From: Candidatus Onthomonas avicola | GTDB taxonomy: Bacteria; Bacillota; Clostridia; Oscillospirales; Oscillospiraceae | Assembly: GCA_018710845.1 (NCBI GenBank) | Contig: DVJB01000024.1 | Span: 18,072-82,071, forward strand | DNA length: 64,000 bases | Direction: 5' to 3' | Shown: positions 45,834-54,982 of the stretch, piece after piece | How the letters are laid out: every line of letters starts with the position of its first letter | Position numbering within the stretch: the first letter of the stretch is position 1 | Notes under the pieces: generated by a model | The model's database searches: none | Seen by the model: only the letters and a program-made list of their open reading frames with translations | Told to the model about the DNA's origin: nothing | Translations under genes and position numbers: made by a program

Positions 45834-45862
45834 TTGACAGTCTCACAGGTAAGCGGTAAACT
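45834..45862 (+). promoter_or_regulatory. Promoter before hypothetical gene
   Basis: TTGACA (45834-45839) and TAAACT (45857-45862) are separated by 17 bases on the plus strand. Confidence 0.6.
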
Positions 45863-45892
45863 TACAAAAAATAGTCGGTATTATTTTTTGTT

Positions 45893-46327
45893 TTGACAGG
45901 GCCTCGTGGCTTGGAGAGGTACAAAATAAAAAAGAAATTGCTTTTCACGTTGCTTGTATTGGGTGCCATCGCAGGATTGCTCTGGTCTTTTACCCCGGAG
46001 AACAGGTCCGTGCGATTTGTGCAGAGAAATGGTGCCGTCTTCTCGGAGCTTGTAAACAGTGGGGAACCCATTCCTTCCACATGGGATGTTGATCTTTGGG
46101 ATGGAGAACATCCTATGTATGAATTTACATTGGGGTATGGAATTGGCGACAGACAATACTGGGGCGTATACTATTCTCCGGACGACGTTCCATTGCCGTT
46201 TCAAAACATAGATGTGCAGCTTTCCGCCGATGGCGAAGGAGTGTGGACTTGGACAGAGGTGGGCGACAACCACGGAATGACAAAGAAAATAGCCGACAGG
46301 TGGTACTATTTTGAGGCTGGATTTTGA
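45893..46327 (+). CDS. Hypothetical membrane-anchored protein
   Basis: The frame encodes up to 144 residues, with a basic start (YKIKKKLLFTLLVLGAIAGLLW, written here in part) that is a single N-terminal membrane helix, then an extracellular domain with several tryptophans (STWDVDLWDG, WTWTEVGDNHG). The start is uncertain: TTG at 45893 is the conventional option, but the best ribosome binding site (GGAGAGG) is six bases before an ATA at 45926, where an ATG would be expected. No family is recognised. It may be a recently inactivated or weakly started gene. Confidence 0.5.
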   Translation: MTGPRGLERYKIKKKLLFTLLVLGAIAGLLWSFTPENRSVRFVQRNGAVFSELVNSGEPIPSTWDVDLWDGEHPMYEFTLGYGIGDRQYWGVYYSPDDVPLPFQNIDVQLSADGEGVWTWTEVGDNHGMTKKIADRWYYFEAGF

Positions 46328-46407
46328 AGGAATGTAACGCCCAAGATGTCGCGGGTTGGCCAAACAGCTTGCCGTCCTCATCAGTCACTTCAATCTGACC
46401 TCTCCGG

Positions 46408-47052
46408 TTAAACCGCAGTCAGAACCCCATACCCATAAATAACCGCACTCCCCAGCACATAATCCCGCCGCCGCACCCGGTTTCCGCTGTTCCCCTCCAC
46501 GGTATAGACGGTCCCATCGGAGACACTCTCCACAATCCCCACATGGTCCACATTTCCATCCCCGCCCCAGTCAAAGAAAATCAGATCCCCTGGAGAGGGC
46601 ACAAAGCTGGCATCCATGAGCTGTCCCCAGGCGGCGAACCAGGACACGCCGTCCGAGCAGAGGGAGAACTTGGGTATCACCCCGGCATCGATCAGCCCGC
46701 ACTGATCTGCGCACCGGGAGACGAAGCAGGCACACCAGCTCACCCGGCTGTCAAAGCCATACCAGCGCCAGTAGGTCTCCCCGCCGCTGCCCTCCTGGGA
46801 GAGGGCGACCTGGACGAGACTTGCGTTCCCGCCGCCGGAGAGGATGCGGCCCAGGGTGTAGTAGCGCAGTACATGGGGGACGTATTGGATGTCCCCGTAC
46901 CGGCTCCAGCCCATCTGCTCGGCCATCATGGCGGAGAACTCCTCCGCGTTAGACAGCGAATAGCCCCCATAATGACGGACGGCCCAGGTGATATAGCCTG
47001 GGCCGAAGTTATATCCCTGTAGGGCTAGCTTGATGCGCTCCAAATCCAGCGG
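46408..47052 (-). pseudogene. 5'-truncated lysozyme-like/CHAP cell-wall hydrolase (CwlT type)
   Basis: From about 47046 down to the stop at 46408 the product matches the end of a lysozyme-like domain (ALQGYNFGPGYITWAVRHYGG) and a complete CHAP domain with catalytic SWCACFVS and VDHVGIVES. Bifunctional CwlT enzymes of this layout belong to conjugative elements of the Tn916 type. The first part of the gene is replaced by unrelated sequence, so the lysozyme active site is missing. It marks the island as a decayed conjugative element. Confidence 0.72.
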
Positions 47053-47402
47053 GCTCCTGTGGAAGAAGAGGGGGAAGATAGGGTCATGGGCGGATGAGCG
47101 CGGCCTCACGCACGGGTCTAGTAACCGATTCCATCCTGCTGTGAGCACGAAAGAAGTCGTTATTTGTCGAATAAAAAAGGAAACCGACCCTTGTCCCATT
47201 TCGGGACAAGAGCCGTTGATTTAAAGGAAAATACTTATATTGAAAATCTCTCCATATTTCCCCATTATAGGATGTATCCTAAAAAGTAGGCCGTGCAATC
47301 CTTTCAGGGGAGACGTACAGCCTATCTCTAGTTTAGGCCCTATTTTACGGGCGGTCCAAATCATGTATAACAGACAGATAACAGCGCTGCTTATCCTTTC
47401 TG
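47053..47402. other. Non-coding stretch between CHAP remnant and kinase
   Basis: About 350 bases with no supported gene. A short inverted repeat TTGTCCC / GGGACAA lies near 47192-47210. The stretch is AT-richer than its neighbours and probably marks a rearrangement junction. Confidence 0.4.
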
Positions 47403-48377
47403 CTATCGTATCCGGGCAAGCAGCCGCTCCACCTCTTCCCGCTCCGGCATGGAGCGGATGGCCCCCTTGCGCGTGGTGACCAGGTAGGCCGCGGCGTTGG
47501 CAAAGCGGAGCATCTCCTCCAGTTCGGCCTGGCTCAGGCCCTCCGCGCCGTGGGCCAGCACGAAATGGAGCACGCAGGCGCAGAAGGTATCCCCTGCGCC
47601 GGTGGTCTCGATCGTGCCGCCGAGCTGGAAGGCGGGGACAAAGGCGCGCTGATCGCCGCAATAGCTGTAGCTCCCCTGCGCGCCGGCGGTGACGTTGACC
47701 AGGCGGAGGTTGGGGTAGCGTCCGCGCAGGATGGCCACGCCGCGGTCAAAGTCCGTCTCGCCGGTCATAAATTCCAGCTCGTTGTCCGCAATTTTGAGCA
47801 CGTCGCATTGGGAGAGGCCGAAGGCGATCTGCCGCCGGGCCTCCTCCAGGTCGTCCCAGAGGGGCGGGCGGAGGTTGGGGTCAAAGGAGATGAGGGCCCC
47901 GCCCGCCTGGGCGCAGCGGACCGCCTTGGCGGTGGCGGCCCGCACCGGCTCGTGCGTGAGCGAGAGGGAGCCGAAGTGGAAGACGCGGCAATTTCCCACC
48001 ATCTCCTCCGGCACCTCCTGCTCCGTGAGCATCATGTCCGCCCCAGGGTTGCGGTAGAAGGAGAAGTCACGCTCGCCGCTGGGCTCATTTTTGACGATGG
48101 CCAGGGTGGTGCGCACCTGGCGCGACACGGCCAGGCCGGAGGTGTCAATCCCGGCCGCCTCCACCACGCCGCGCAGCTGGCGGCCGAAGAGGTCGTCCCC
48201 CACTTTGCCGATAAAGGCGCAGGAACGCCCCAGCTTTTCCAACATCGCCAGCACGTTGCAGGGCGCCCCGCCGGGGTTGGCCTCAAACATCGGGTTGCCC
48301 TGCGCGCTCAGGCCGCCGTCGGTAAAGTCGATCAGCAGCTCCCCCAGCGCGACCACATCAAAGCGTTTCCGTTCCAT
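47403..48377 (-). CDS. scrK: PfkB-family fructokinase-like sugar kinase
   Basis: The 324-residue product has the ribokinase-fold signatures FEANPGGAPCNVLAMLEKLG near residue 37 and the C-terminal TTGAGDTFCACVLH with the catalytic aspartate. With GH32 immediately upstream it should phosphorylate fructose released from sucrose or fructans. ATG at 48377 lies ten bases after TGAGGGG and overlaps the GH32 stop by 20 bases, showing coupling. It is the last gene of the minus-strand sugar operon. Confidence 0.93.
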   Translation of the reverse strand: MERKRFDVVALGELLIDFTDGGLSAQGNPMFEANPGGAPCNVLAMLEKLGRSCAFIGKVGDDLFGRQLRGVVEAAGIDTSGLAVSRQVRTTLAIVKNEPSGERDFSFYRNPGADMMLTEQEVPEEMVGNCRVFHFGSLSLTHEPVRAATAKAVRCAQAGGALISFDPNLRPPLWDDLEEARRQIAFGLSQCDVLKIADNELEFMTGETDFDRGVAILRGRYPNLRLVNVTAGAQGSYSYCGDQRAFVPAFQLGGTIETTGAGDTFCACVLHFVLAHGAEGLSQAELEEMLRFANAAAYLVTTRKGAIRSMPEREEVERLLARIR

Positions 48378-49878
48378 CGCGTTCACACCCCTCATAGGCA
48401 ATCAGGTCGTATTTCTCCACGTCCAGCAGCACCGCCCCGTCCGTCTCGAAGCTGATGGAGCTGGCGGAGACCGGCGTGTAGAGGACAAAGGAGGCCGCCT
48501 GCTCCCCGTCGTTTACAAAGAGCTCCAGGCTGTACCGGTCCAAAATCACCCGCAGCTTGATCTCCCCCTGCCGCTGAGCGGCGAGGAAGTCGCGCACATG
48601 GACGATATCGTGCGGGAATCCGCCGCGCGTGCGGTCCACCCGCACGGTGCTGCACTCCGGCTTGTAGCGAATGATGGTCTCATGCTCGCCGTCCTTGGCC
48701 AGGTGGAGCTTAAAGCACTGGTAAAGGCTGCTCGGGCTGGCCGGGCGCACCGTTACCGTCAGGTCGATCATCCGCCCGCTCACGCCGTAGAGGTTGCTCT
48801 CGCCGTGGAGCATCACGTTGCGGTAGGCCACGCGGCCCGTGCGGATGTGCTCGAGCTCCCGGACCGGGTTCTGAATCAGCCGCCCATCGCGCACGTGCAG
48901 CTCGCGCGGCAGGGTCATCTGCCCGAACCAGCGCGTCCCCTGCGGCTTACAGCCGGAGGTGTCCCAGTTCTGCATCCACGCGATCATGATGCGCCGGCCG
49001 TCCGGCGTCAGGAGGGTCTGCGGGGCGTAGAAATCGATGCCGTAGTCCACCGCCTGCACCTGCTGGCGGGTAAACTGGTGGCTGGCGCGGTCATAGCGGC
49101 CCAGCAGGCAGACGGTGCCGTTGCCCGCGTGGAACTCCAGGCCCACCGGCGTCATCTCCTGCGGGCTGACGAGCAGGACCTGCTTGCCGTCCAGGGAGAA
49201 GAAGTCGGGGCACTCCCACATCCGGCCATACTGGTTGCGGCTGGCATCCAGCGTGGCCGCGTAGGTCCAGTGGAAGCCGTCCTCGCTCTCGTAGAGCAGG
49301 ATCGCCCCGCTGCCGTCTGGGGTGCGGTTACCCACCACGGCATAGAACATGCCGTCCTCCCGCCAGATCTTGGGGTCGCGGAAGTCCAGCTCGCTGCCGC
49401 CCTCCGGGAGATCAGGGCCGGCGAGGACGGGGTTGCCCGCCACCTTTTCGTAGTTCACCCCGTCGCCGGCGGCGAGGCATTGCGTCTGGTACTCCTTGAC
49501 CGCGCCGTCCTCCTGCCGCACCCGGTGCACGCCGGTGTACATCAGCAGCTGCCGCCCGTCGGGCAGCTCCACCGCGCTGCCGGAGAAGCAGCCGTCCCCG
49601 TCGTAGTCCTCGTCCGGCACCAGGGCGATGGGCAGCCGTTCCCAGTGGATGAAGTCGTCCGTCTTGACGTGCCCCCAGTGCATCGGCCCCCAGCTGGTGG
49701 AGTAAGGGTGGTATTGGTAAAAGAGATGGTATTCGCCCCGGTAACAGGAAAACCCGTTCGGGTCGTTGATCCATCCGATTCCGCCGGTCACGTGGAAGGC
49801 GGGGCGCTCCTCCGGGGGGAGGAACGGCATGTACTGCTCCTCAAAGGCGCGGGCCTGGCGCAGTTTTTCGCTCAACAT
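48358..49878 (-). CDS. GH32 beta-fructofuranosidase (sucrose or fructan hydrolase)
   Basis: The 506-residue product has the GH32 signatures in order: WINDPNG with the nucleophile aspartate at residue 39, FRDPK near 170 and WECPD with the acid/base glutamate near 220, followed by a C-terminal beta-sandwich. No signal peptide is present, so it acts on sugars already imported. ATG at 49878 lies eight bases after AGGAG. It is coupled to the PfkB kinase. Sucrose or short fructooligosaccharides are the likely substrates. Confidence 0.95.
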   Translation of the reverse strand: MLSEKLRQARAFEEQYMPFLPPEERPAFHVTGGIGWINDPNGFSCYRGEYHLFYQYHPYSTSWGPMHWGHVKTDDFIHWERLPIALVPDEDYDGDGCFSGSAVELPDGRQLLMYTGVHRVRQEDGAVKEYQTQCLAAGDGVNYEKVAGNPVLAGPDLPEGGSELDFRDPKIWREDGMFYAVVGNRTPDGSGAILLYESEDGFHWTYAATLDASRNQYGRMWECPDFFSLDGKQVLLVSPQEMTPVGLEFHAGNGTVCLLGRYDRASHQFTRQQVQAVDYGIDFYAPQTLLTPDGRRIMIAWMQNWDTSGCKPQGTRWFGQMTLPRELHVRDGRLIQNPVRELEHIRTGRVAYRNVMLHGESNLYGVSGRMIDLTVTVRPASPSSLYQCFKLHLAKDGEHETIIRYKPECSTVRVDRTRGGFPHDIVHVRDFLAAQRQGEIKLRVILDRYSLELFVNDGEQAASFVLYTPVSASSISFETDGAVLLDVEKYDLIAYEGCERDGTETL

Positions 49879-49965
49879 GGCTGTCACTCCTGTCATGCCG
49901 CGCAAGGCGCCGGCCGTCCGCCTGTCTGGGCGGACGGGGCGCCATGCGGTCATCTGTGTGGATTC

Positions 49966-51621
49966 TTACTCCGCTTCGGTGTAGCGGTCGTAGGCGGCCT
50001 GATAGACCTCCAGCAGCTGGTCCATGCCGCAGGAGTTCACCAGGTTCTCGCAGTAGGCGGCCCACTCCTCGTCGGTGGGGCCTCCGTCGCGGATCCACAG
50101 GCCCTCCTGCTCGGAGACCATGCTCTCAAAGTCGGCACGGTAGCGGTCGATGGTGTCCAGCTCCTCCTGGGTGAACACGCAGTCCACCGGGTAGGTGGTG
50201 GTGTCGGTCACCTGCGGCATCCAGTACTCGTACAGGTCGGTCAGCCGCTCGATCGCGCGGTCCTCCATGTAGAAGTAGTCGTTGTAATAGTCCGAGAGGA
50301 TCAGCTTGGGGCCGTAGACCTCGTTGGTGCCCTTGAGCTCGCCGGCGCTCATGCCGAACTCGGCCTGCGCCTGCTCGTCGGTGATGGAGAGCCACTTGCC
50401 GGTCTCGTCCTGCTCGGTGAAGTAGACGCCGATCGGGCCGTACTGCAGCTGCATCACGTTCTCGCCGGTGTACCACTGGTCGAAGAAGCGCAGCAGGTTC
50501 ACCGGGCTCTCGCAGGCGGAGGTGATGGAGAGGTTGCCGGAGTTGGTGCCGCCACCGGTGCGGACGGTGACGTTGCTGCTGCCCTCATAGTCCGTGCCAT
50601 CCGGCCCGGTCAGGATGGGCAGGAAGACGTAGTCGTCGGCATACTCGCCCATCAGCTCCTCGATGTACCACCAGGTGGAGACGCCCACGTAGCCCTGCTG
50701 GCACTTGGCGATCAGCTGGGTGTCCGTCTGGGAGAACATCTCCACGTCCATCAGCCCCTCGGCATACCAGTCGTGGAAGTAGGTCAGCGCGTCGCGGTAG
50801 GCCTCGTCGTCGCAGACGAAGTTCACCGTGCCGTCCGGCTGGAGGACCAGGTCGTTGATGATGTCGTTGGGCCAGTTGGTGAAGCCGAAGCCGGCATAGA
50901 AGATGTTCTGGCCCCAGCACCACTGGTCAAAGCCGGTGGACATCGGGATGGTGGTGCCCTCATCGTTGCCGTAATAGGTGTGCGACATGTCGTTTTCCTT
51001 GAACGCCTGGAGCGCGTCGTGCAGCTCGTCCAGGGTGGTGGGGACCTCCAGGCCGAGCTCGTCCAGCCACGCCTTGTTGATCATGGAAAACTGCGGGATG
51101 GTGTAGATGGAGTAGTCCTCCTCCGCGCCGATGCCGGAGGTGCCCATCTGCTCGGCGGCGGGCAGACCGTAGATCTTGCCGTCGGCCATGGTGATCGCGG
51201 AACGGATCTCGGGGTGCTCCTCCAGGATGGCGGTCAGGTTGGGCATGTACTCCTCGGTGATGTAGGGGGTCAGGTCGATAAAGGTGCCGTCGGAGCCATA
51301 GGTGGCCAGGTCATAGTTGGAAAAGCCCACGCCGATGAAGGCGTCCGGCAGCTGGTTGCCGGCGATGCGGATGTTCACCTGCTCGGACAGGGAGTCGCTC
51401 ATGGTCTCCCAGGTGATCTCGATGCCGGCGTTCTCCTGCATCTCGTTGAGCACGGTGTTCTCGTCATAGCCCGGCGAGAGGGCGGACTGGCCGCCGAGAA
51501 TGTCAAAGTTGGTCTGCTCGGTGTCGAAATTCGGCTCATCCGACGCCGCGCTGGGAGCGCCGCAGGCACACAGGGCCAGAAGCATGGCGAGGGCCAGCAG
51601 CAGGGACAGGATCCTTTTCAT
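49966..51621 (-). CDS. ABC sugar-binding lipoprotein (large type)
   Basis: The 551-residue product has a lipoprotein signal (LCAC, cysteine 20) and a long extracellular binding domain of the LplA-like carbohydrate class (TWWYIEELMGEYADD, CESPVNLLRFFDQWYTGENVM). Such proteins deliver oligosaccharides to paired permeases. It lies between the two permeases and the GH32/kinase pair, so fructooligosaccharide binding is likely. No ATPase is encoded here; the family normally shares a housekeeping MsmK-type ATPase. Confidence 0.93.
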   Translation of the reverse strand: MKRILSLLLALAMLLALCACGAPSAASDEPNFDTEQTNFDILGGQSALSPGYDENTVLNEMQENAGIEITWETMSDSLSEQVNIRIAGNQLPDAFIGVGFSNYDLATYGSDGTFIDLTPYITEEYMPNLTAILEEHPEIRSAITMADGKIYGLPAAEQMGTSGIGAEEDYSIYTIPQFSMINKAWLDELGLEVPTTLDELHDALQAFKENDMSHTYYGNDEGTTIPMSTGFDQWCWGQNIFYAGFGFTNWPNDIINDLVLQPDGTVNFVCDDEAYRDALTYFHDWYAEGLMDVEMFSQTDTQLIAKCQQGYVGVSTWWYIEELMGEYADDYVFLPILTGPDGTDYEGSSNVTVRTGGGTNSGNLSITSACESPVNLLRFFDQWYTGENVMQLQYGPIGVYFTEQDETGKWLSITDEQAQAEFGMSAGELKGTNEVYGPKLILSDYYNDYFYMEDRAIERLTDLYEYWMPQVTDTTTYPVDCVFTQEELDTIDRYRADFESMVSEQEGLWIRDGGPTDEEWAAYCENLVNSCGMDQLLEVYQAAYDRYTEAE

Positions 51622-51655
51622 GTTTCGGTTCTCCTTTCAGAAGGGGCGCTCCGGC

Positions 51656-52558
51656 TCAGCCCTTGACGGCGCCGGCCATAAAGCCCTTTTCAAAGTACTT
51701 TTGCACGAAGGGGTAGACCACCATCATAGGGGCCGCCGCCACCACGATGGAGCAGAACTTGATCATCTCGGTCACCTGGTTGAGCTCGGCGTAGCCGCCG
51801 GAGATGGTGCTCGCCTGGCTGGCGCTCGCGGAGCTCCGGATGAGCACGTTGCGCAGCACCAGGGGCAGCGGGGCCATGTCGGCGGGGAGATAGATCAGGG
51901 CGGTGAACCAGTCGTTCCAGTAGGCCACCACGCTGAAGACCACCATGACGGCCAGTATGGGCTTGGACAGGGGGATGATGATGTGGAAGAACGTCCGCAG
52001 CTTGGTGCAGCCGTCGATCTCGGCCGCCTCAATCAGCTCGTGCGGGATGGAGTGCTGGAAGTAATTGCGCACGATAATCATGTTGCCCACCGCCACGCCG
52101 CCGGGGAGGAAGAGCGCCCACATATTATACAGCAGGCCGGTGTCGCGCACCACCAGGTAGGTGGGGATCAGGCCGCCGCCGAAGTACATGGTGATGATGA
52201 AGAACATGCTCCAGAACTTGCGCCCCGGGAGGTCCGGCTGGGCCAGGGGGTAGGCGGTGATATAGAGCATGATGACCGAGAAGATGGTGCCGATGACGGT
52301 GTACTTGATGGAGTTGAGGTAGCCGTTGAGGATGTTGGGGTCGGCAAAGACGGCCTCATAGCCCCGCAGGCTGAACTCGCTGGGCAGCAGGAAGGTCTTT
52401 CCGGCGTAGACATCGTAGGGGTTTGAGAAGGAGGCGACCAGCACATAGTACAGCGGGTAGGCCACCAGCACCAGCGCGATGCCGGTGATGAGCACCAGGA
52501 CCACGTCGCTGGCCCGGTCGGACAGGCCGTTTGACACCTTTTGTCTCTTGTGGAACAT
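51656..52558 (-). CDS. ABC sugar permease (LplC/YtcP type)
   Basis: The 300-residue product has six membrane helices and the EAA loop (EAAEIDGCTKLRTFFHIIIP), which contacts the ATPase. It belongs to the LplC-like family paired with LplB permeases and large binding lipoproteins. ATG at 52558 lies eight bases after GAGGAGG. It follows the truncated LplB permease by 13 bases. Confidence 0.93.
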   Translation of the reverse strand: MFHKRQKVSNGLSDRASDVVLVLITGIALVLVAYPLYYVLVASFSNPYDVYAGKTFLLPSEFSLRGYEAVFADPNILNGYLNSIKYTVIGTIFSVIMLYITAYPLAQPDLPGRKFWSMFFIITMYFGGGLIPTYLVVRDTGLLYNMWALFLPGGVAVGNMIIVRNYFQHSIPHELIEAAEIDGCTKLRTFFHIIIPLSKPILAVMVVFSVVAYWNDWFTALIYLPADMAPLPLVLRNVLIRSSASASQASTISGGYAELNQVTEMIKFCSIVVAAAPMMVVYPFVQKYFEKGFMAGAVKG

Positions 52559-52571
52559 CTGCCGCACCTCC

Positions 52572-53229
52572 TCAGACAAAGTCCACGTCCGAGGTCTTGG
52601 ACGCGATCTTATTGACGATAAACAACAGGATCAGGTTGACCGCCGTGTTGAACAGGCCCACCGCCGTGGAATAGCTGTAGTTGGCCTGCTCGATGCCCTG
52701 TTCGTAGACGTAGACGGCGATCACGTCGGAGGTCGCCATGTTCAGGTCGGTCTGAAGCAGCCAGACCTTCTCAAAGCCGACGTTCATCAGCGAGCCGGCG
52801 CTCATGATGAGCTGGAGGATCGCCATCGGCAGCAGGGCGGGGATGTCCACGTTCATAATCCGCTGGAACACGGACGCGCCGTCTACCTTGGCCGCCTCGT
52901 AGAGGCTGGTGTCCACGTTGGAGAGGGTGGCCAGATAGATGATGCAGCCCCAGCCGGCGTCCTGCCAGATGCCGGAGGCGATGTAGATCGTCCGGAAGGC
53001 GGAGGCCTCGGTGAGGAAGTCGACGCTGGTGCCCAGCAGCAGGTTGATCAGGCCGCCCGACGGGCTCAGGAAGATGCGGATCATGCCGCAGACGACCATG
53101 ATGGAGATAAAGTGCGGGGCGTACAGCACCGTCTGCACGATGCGCTTATAGCGGTTAAAGCGCAGCTGGTTGATGCACAGGGACAGGATGATGGGGACCG
53201 GGAAGCTCCACAGCAGGCTGAGGTGAACG
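52572..53229 (-). pseudogene. 5'-truncated ABC sugar permease (LplB type)
   Basis: From about 53229 to the stop at 52572 the product matches an LplB permease: WSFPVPIILSLCINQL, APHFISIMVV, the EAA loop EAAKVDGASVFQRIMNV and the terminal helices. The usual N-terminal 70-80 residues, with the first helix and the periplasmic loop, are absent. Open frame continues to 53324 only as antisense of lacI. The break coincides with the lacI start, so both the gene start and the operon promoter were lost. Confidence 0.75.
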
Positions 53230-53232
53230 CAT

Positions 53233-54258
53233 ATGGGAAAAAATAGTTCTGCCCCCACCATGAAAGATGTGGCGCGAGAGGCCGGCGTGGCCCTCGGCAC
53301 GGTATCCAAGGTGATGAACGGCATTCCCGTGGGCGAGGACTACCGCCGCCGGGTCCGGCAGGCGGCGGAAAAGCTGGGCTACCAGGTGAACAACTATGCC
53401 CGTGGGCTCAAGACCAACCGGACCTGTACCGCCGCGCTGATTGTCCCCTCCCTCTCGCATCCCTTCTTTGCCGCCCTGGCGCACGAGGTCTGCCAGGCGC
53501 TCACCGCCCGGGGATACCGCATGATCCCCTTTGTCACCTCCTTTGACCCCGAGGCGGAGCAGGCGTGCATCCGCATGATCCGGCAAAACAAGGTGGACGG
53601 GGCGATCGTGCTGACCTACAACCCCAATCTGGAGGTGGACCCGGAGCTCCCCTTTGTGACCATCGACCGCTATTTCAGCGCGACCGTCCCCTGCGTCTCC
53701 TCGGACAACTTCGGCGGCGGGCAGCTCGCGGCGGAAAGGCTGATTGAGCGAGGGTGCCGCCGCCTGGCCTTCCTGCGCACCGGCTCGCGCGTGCCCGGCG
53801 AGGCGGACAAGCGCGGGGACGGCTTTGAGGGCTATTGCCGCAGCCGGGGTATCCCGGTGGAGTCGCTGCGCCTGAACGACGGGGACGGGCCGGAGCTCTT
53901 CGCCCCCTTCCTGCGCGAGCGGATGGAGGGGGGGAAGCTGGCGCTGGACGGCATCTTCTGCTCCACCGACCGCCTGGCCTACGACATCTGCGGGATGCTG
54001 GCGGGCATGGGCGTGCGGGTGCCGGAGGACGTGCAGATCATCGGGTTTGACGGGATGCGTAAGTTTGGCGACGCCGACCTCTACTGCTCCACCATCGTCC
54101 AGCCGGTGCGCAAGCTGGCGGAGACCGGCGTGGACCTTCTCCTGGCGGAGGACCGGAGCCAGCTGCCGGCGATGGTGTGCCTGCCGGTGAGCTATCTGCC
54201 CGGCGGCACCACGCGGGAGCCGCCCGAGGCGGGAAAGGAGCTGGGCCGTGGCCAGTGA
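53233..54258 (+). CDS. LacI-family transcriptional regulator
   Basis: The 341-residue product has the LacI helix-turn-helix (TMKDVAREAGVALGTVSKVMNG, shown in part) and a periplasmic-binding-like sensor domain (RTNRT region, then DGAIVLTYNP, GFEGYCRSRGIP, VQIIGFDGM). It is expected to repress the divergent sugar operon. It begins at the exact edge of the truncated permease; GAGGTG seven bases upstream may serve as its ribosome site. It overlaps the next gene by 11 bases. Confidence 0.93.
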   Translation: MGKNSSAPTMKDVAREAGVALGTVSKVMNGIPVGEDYRRRVRQAAEKLGYQVNNYARGLKTNRTCTAALIVPSLSHPFFAALAHEVCQALTARGYRMIPFVTSFDPEAEQACIRMIRQNKVDGAIVLTYNPNLEVDPELPFVTIDRYFSATVPCVSSDNFGGGQLAAERLIERGCRRLAFLRTGSRVPGEADKRGDGFEGYCRSRGIPVESLRLNDGDGPELFAPFLRERMEGGKLALDGIFCSTDRLAYDICGMLAGMGVRVPEDVQIIGFDGMRKFGDADLYCSTIVQPVRKLAETGVDLLLAEDRSQLPAMVCLPVSYLPGGTTREPPEAGKELGRGQ

Positions 54259-54982
54259 GTATTGGAACCAGAAGTTCCGCAACGTCCACCCGGAGGAAAA
54301 GCGGCCCCTCACTCCCCAGGAGCGGCGGGCCAACTGGTGGCACTATCACAAGTGGCACGTCCTGGCCGGGGTGGTCCTGCTGGCCCTCGCGGCCGACCTG
54401 GGGTGGAGCATCCTGCGCAGCCGGCAGAATCTGCCGGACTATCAGGTCGCCTATGTGGGGGACTACTCCCTCCCGGAAGACACGGCGGCGGCCCTGGAGG
54501 AGGCCCTCGCGGCCTTAGGGGAGGACGTCAACGGGGACGGGCAGGTGATCGTCCACCTCGTCTCCTATCCCCTGCTGGAGGAGAGCGGGTCGGAGGAGGA
54601 CGCGATGTACGCCGCCGCCTCCAGTACCCGCCTGATGGCCGATCTGGAGGTGGGGGAGAGCGCCTTCTTCCTGTTGGAGGACCCGGAGGGCTTCCAGGAG
54701 GGCCACCAGATCCTGCGCCGGCTGGACGGCTCCCTCCCGGAGGCGGGGGAGTCGGACGGCTGGGACTGTGTCCTGCGCTGGGGGGACTGCCCCGTGCTCG
54801 CCGGGCTGGCGCTGGGGGAGTATGCCTATTCTGTGGCGGGCGAGACCGTCTCCGGGGAGAGCCAAGCGCTGCTGGAGGACCTCTACCTCGCCCGGCGCGG
54901 GTATTGGCGCGGGACGGAGGAGATTCCGGCGGCGGCCTACGACGCCTTTTGGGACGCTTTGACAGAGGGGGCGGTATCATGA
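54248..54982 (+). CDS. Membrane-anchored protein of unknown function
   Basis: The 244-residue product has a basic, tryptophan-rich N-terminus (ANWWHYHKWHVLAG), a single membrane helix (residues about 32-52), then an acidic extracellular domain. GTG at 54248 lies seven bases after AAAGGAG. It overlaps lacI upstream and the lipoprotein gene downstream (ATGA). I do not recognise the family; its position suggests an envelope function cotranscribed with the regulator. Confidence 0.75.
   Translation: MASEYWNQKFRNVHPEEKRPLTPQERRANWWHYHKWHVLAGVVLLALAADLGWSILRSRQNLPDYQVAYVGDYSLPEDTAAALEEALAALGEDVNGDGQVIVHLVSYPLLEESGSEEDAMYAAASSTRLMADLEVGESAFFLLEDPEGFQEGHQILRRLDGSLPEAGESDGWDCVLRWGDCPVLAGLALGEYAYSVAGETVSGESQALLEDLYLARRGYWRGTEEIPAAAYDAFWDALTEGAVS

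Larger units (their letters stand above)
45527..45892. other. Intergenic region with decayed CHAP fragment and promoter
   Basis: This stretch contains AT-rich upstream sequence of the VWA operon, a 52-base decayed copy of the CHAP-gene segment (45771-45822) and the TTGACA-17-TAAACT promoter (45834-45862). No complete gene is visible. Confidence 0.5.

Noticed and set aside
48091..51666. A 1191-codon plus-strand open frame
   Set aside because: Antisense of the GH32 and binding-lipoprotein genes, with no ribosome binding site and no domain.
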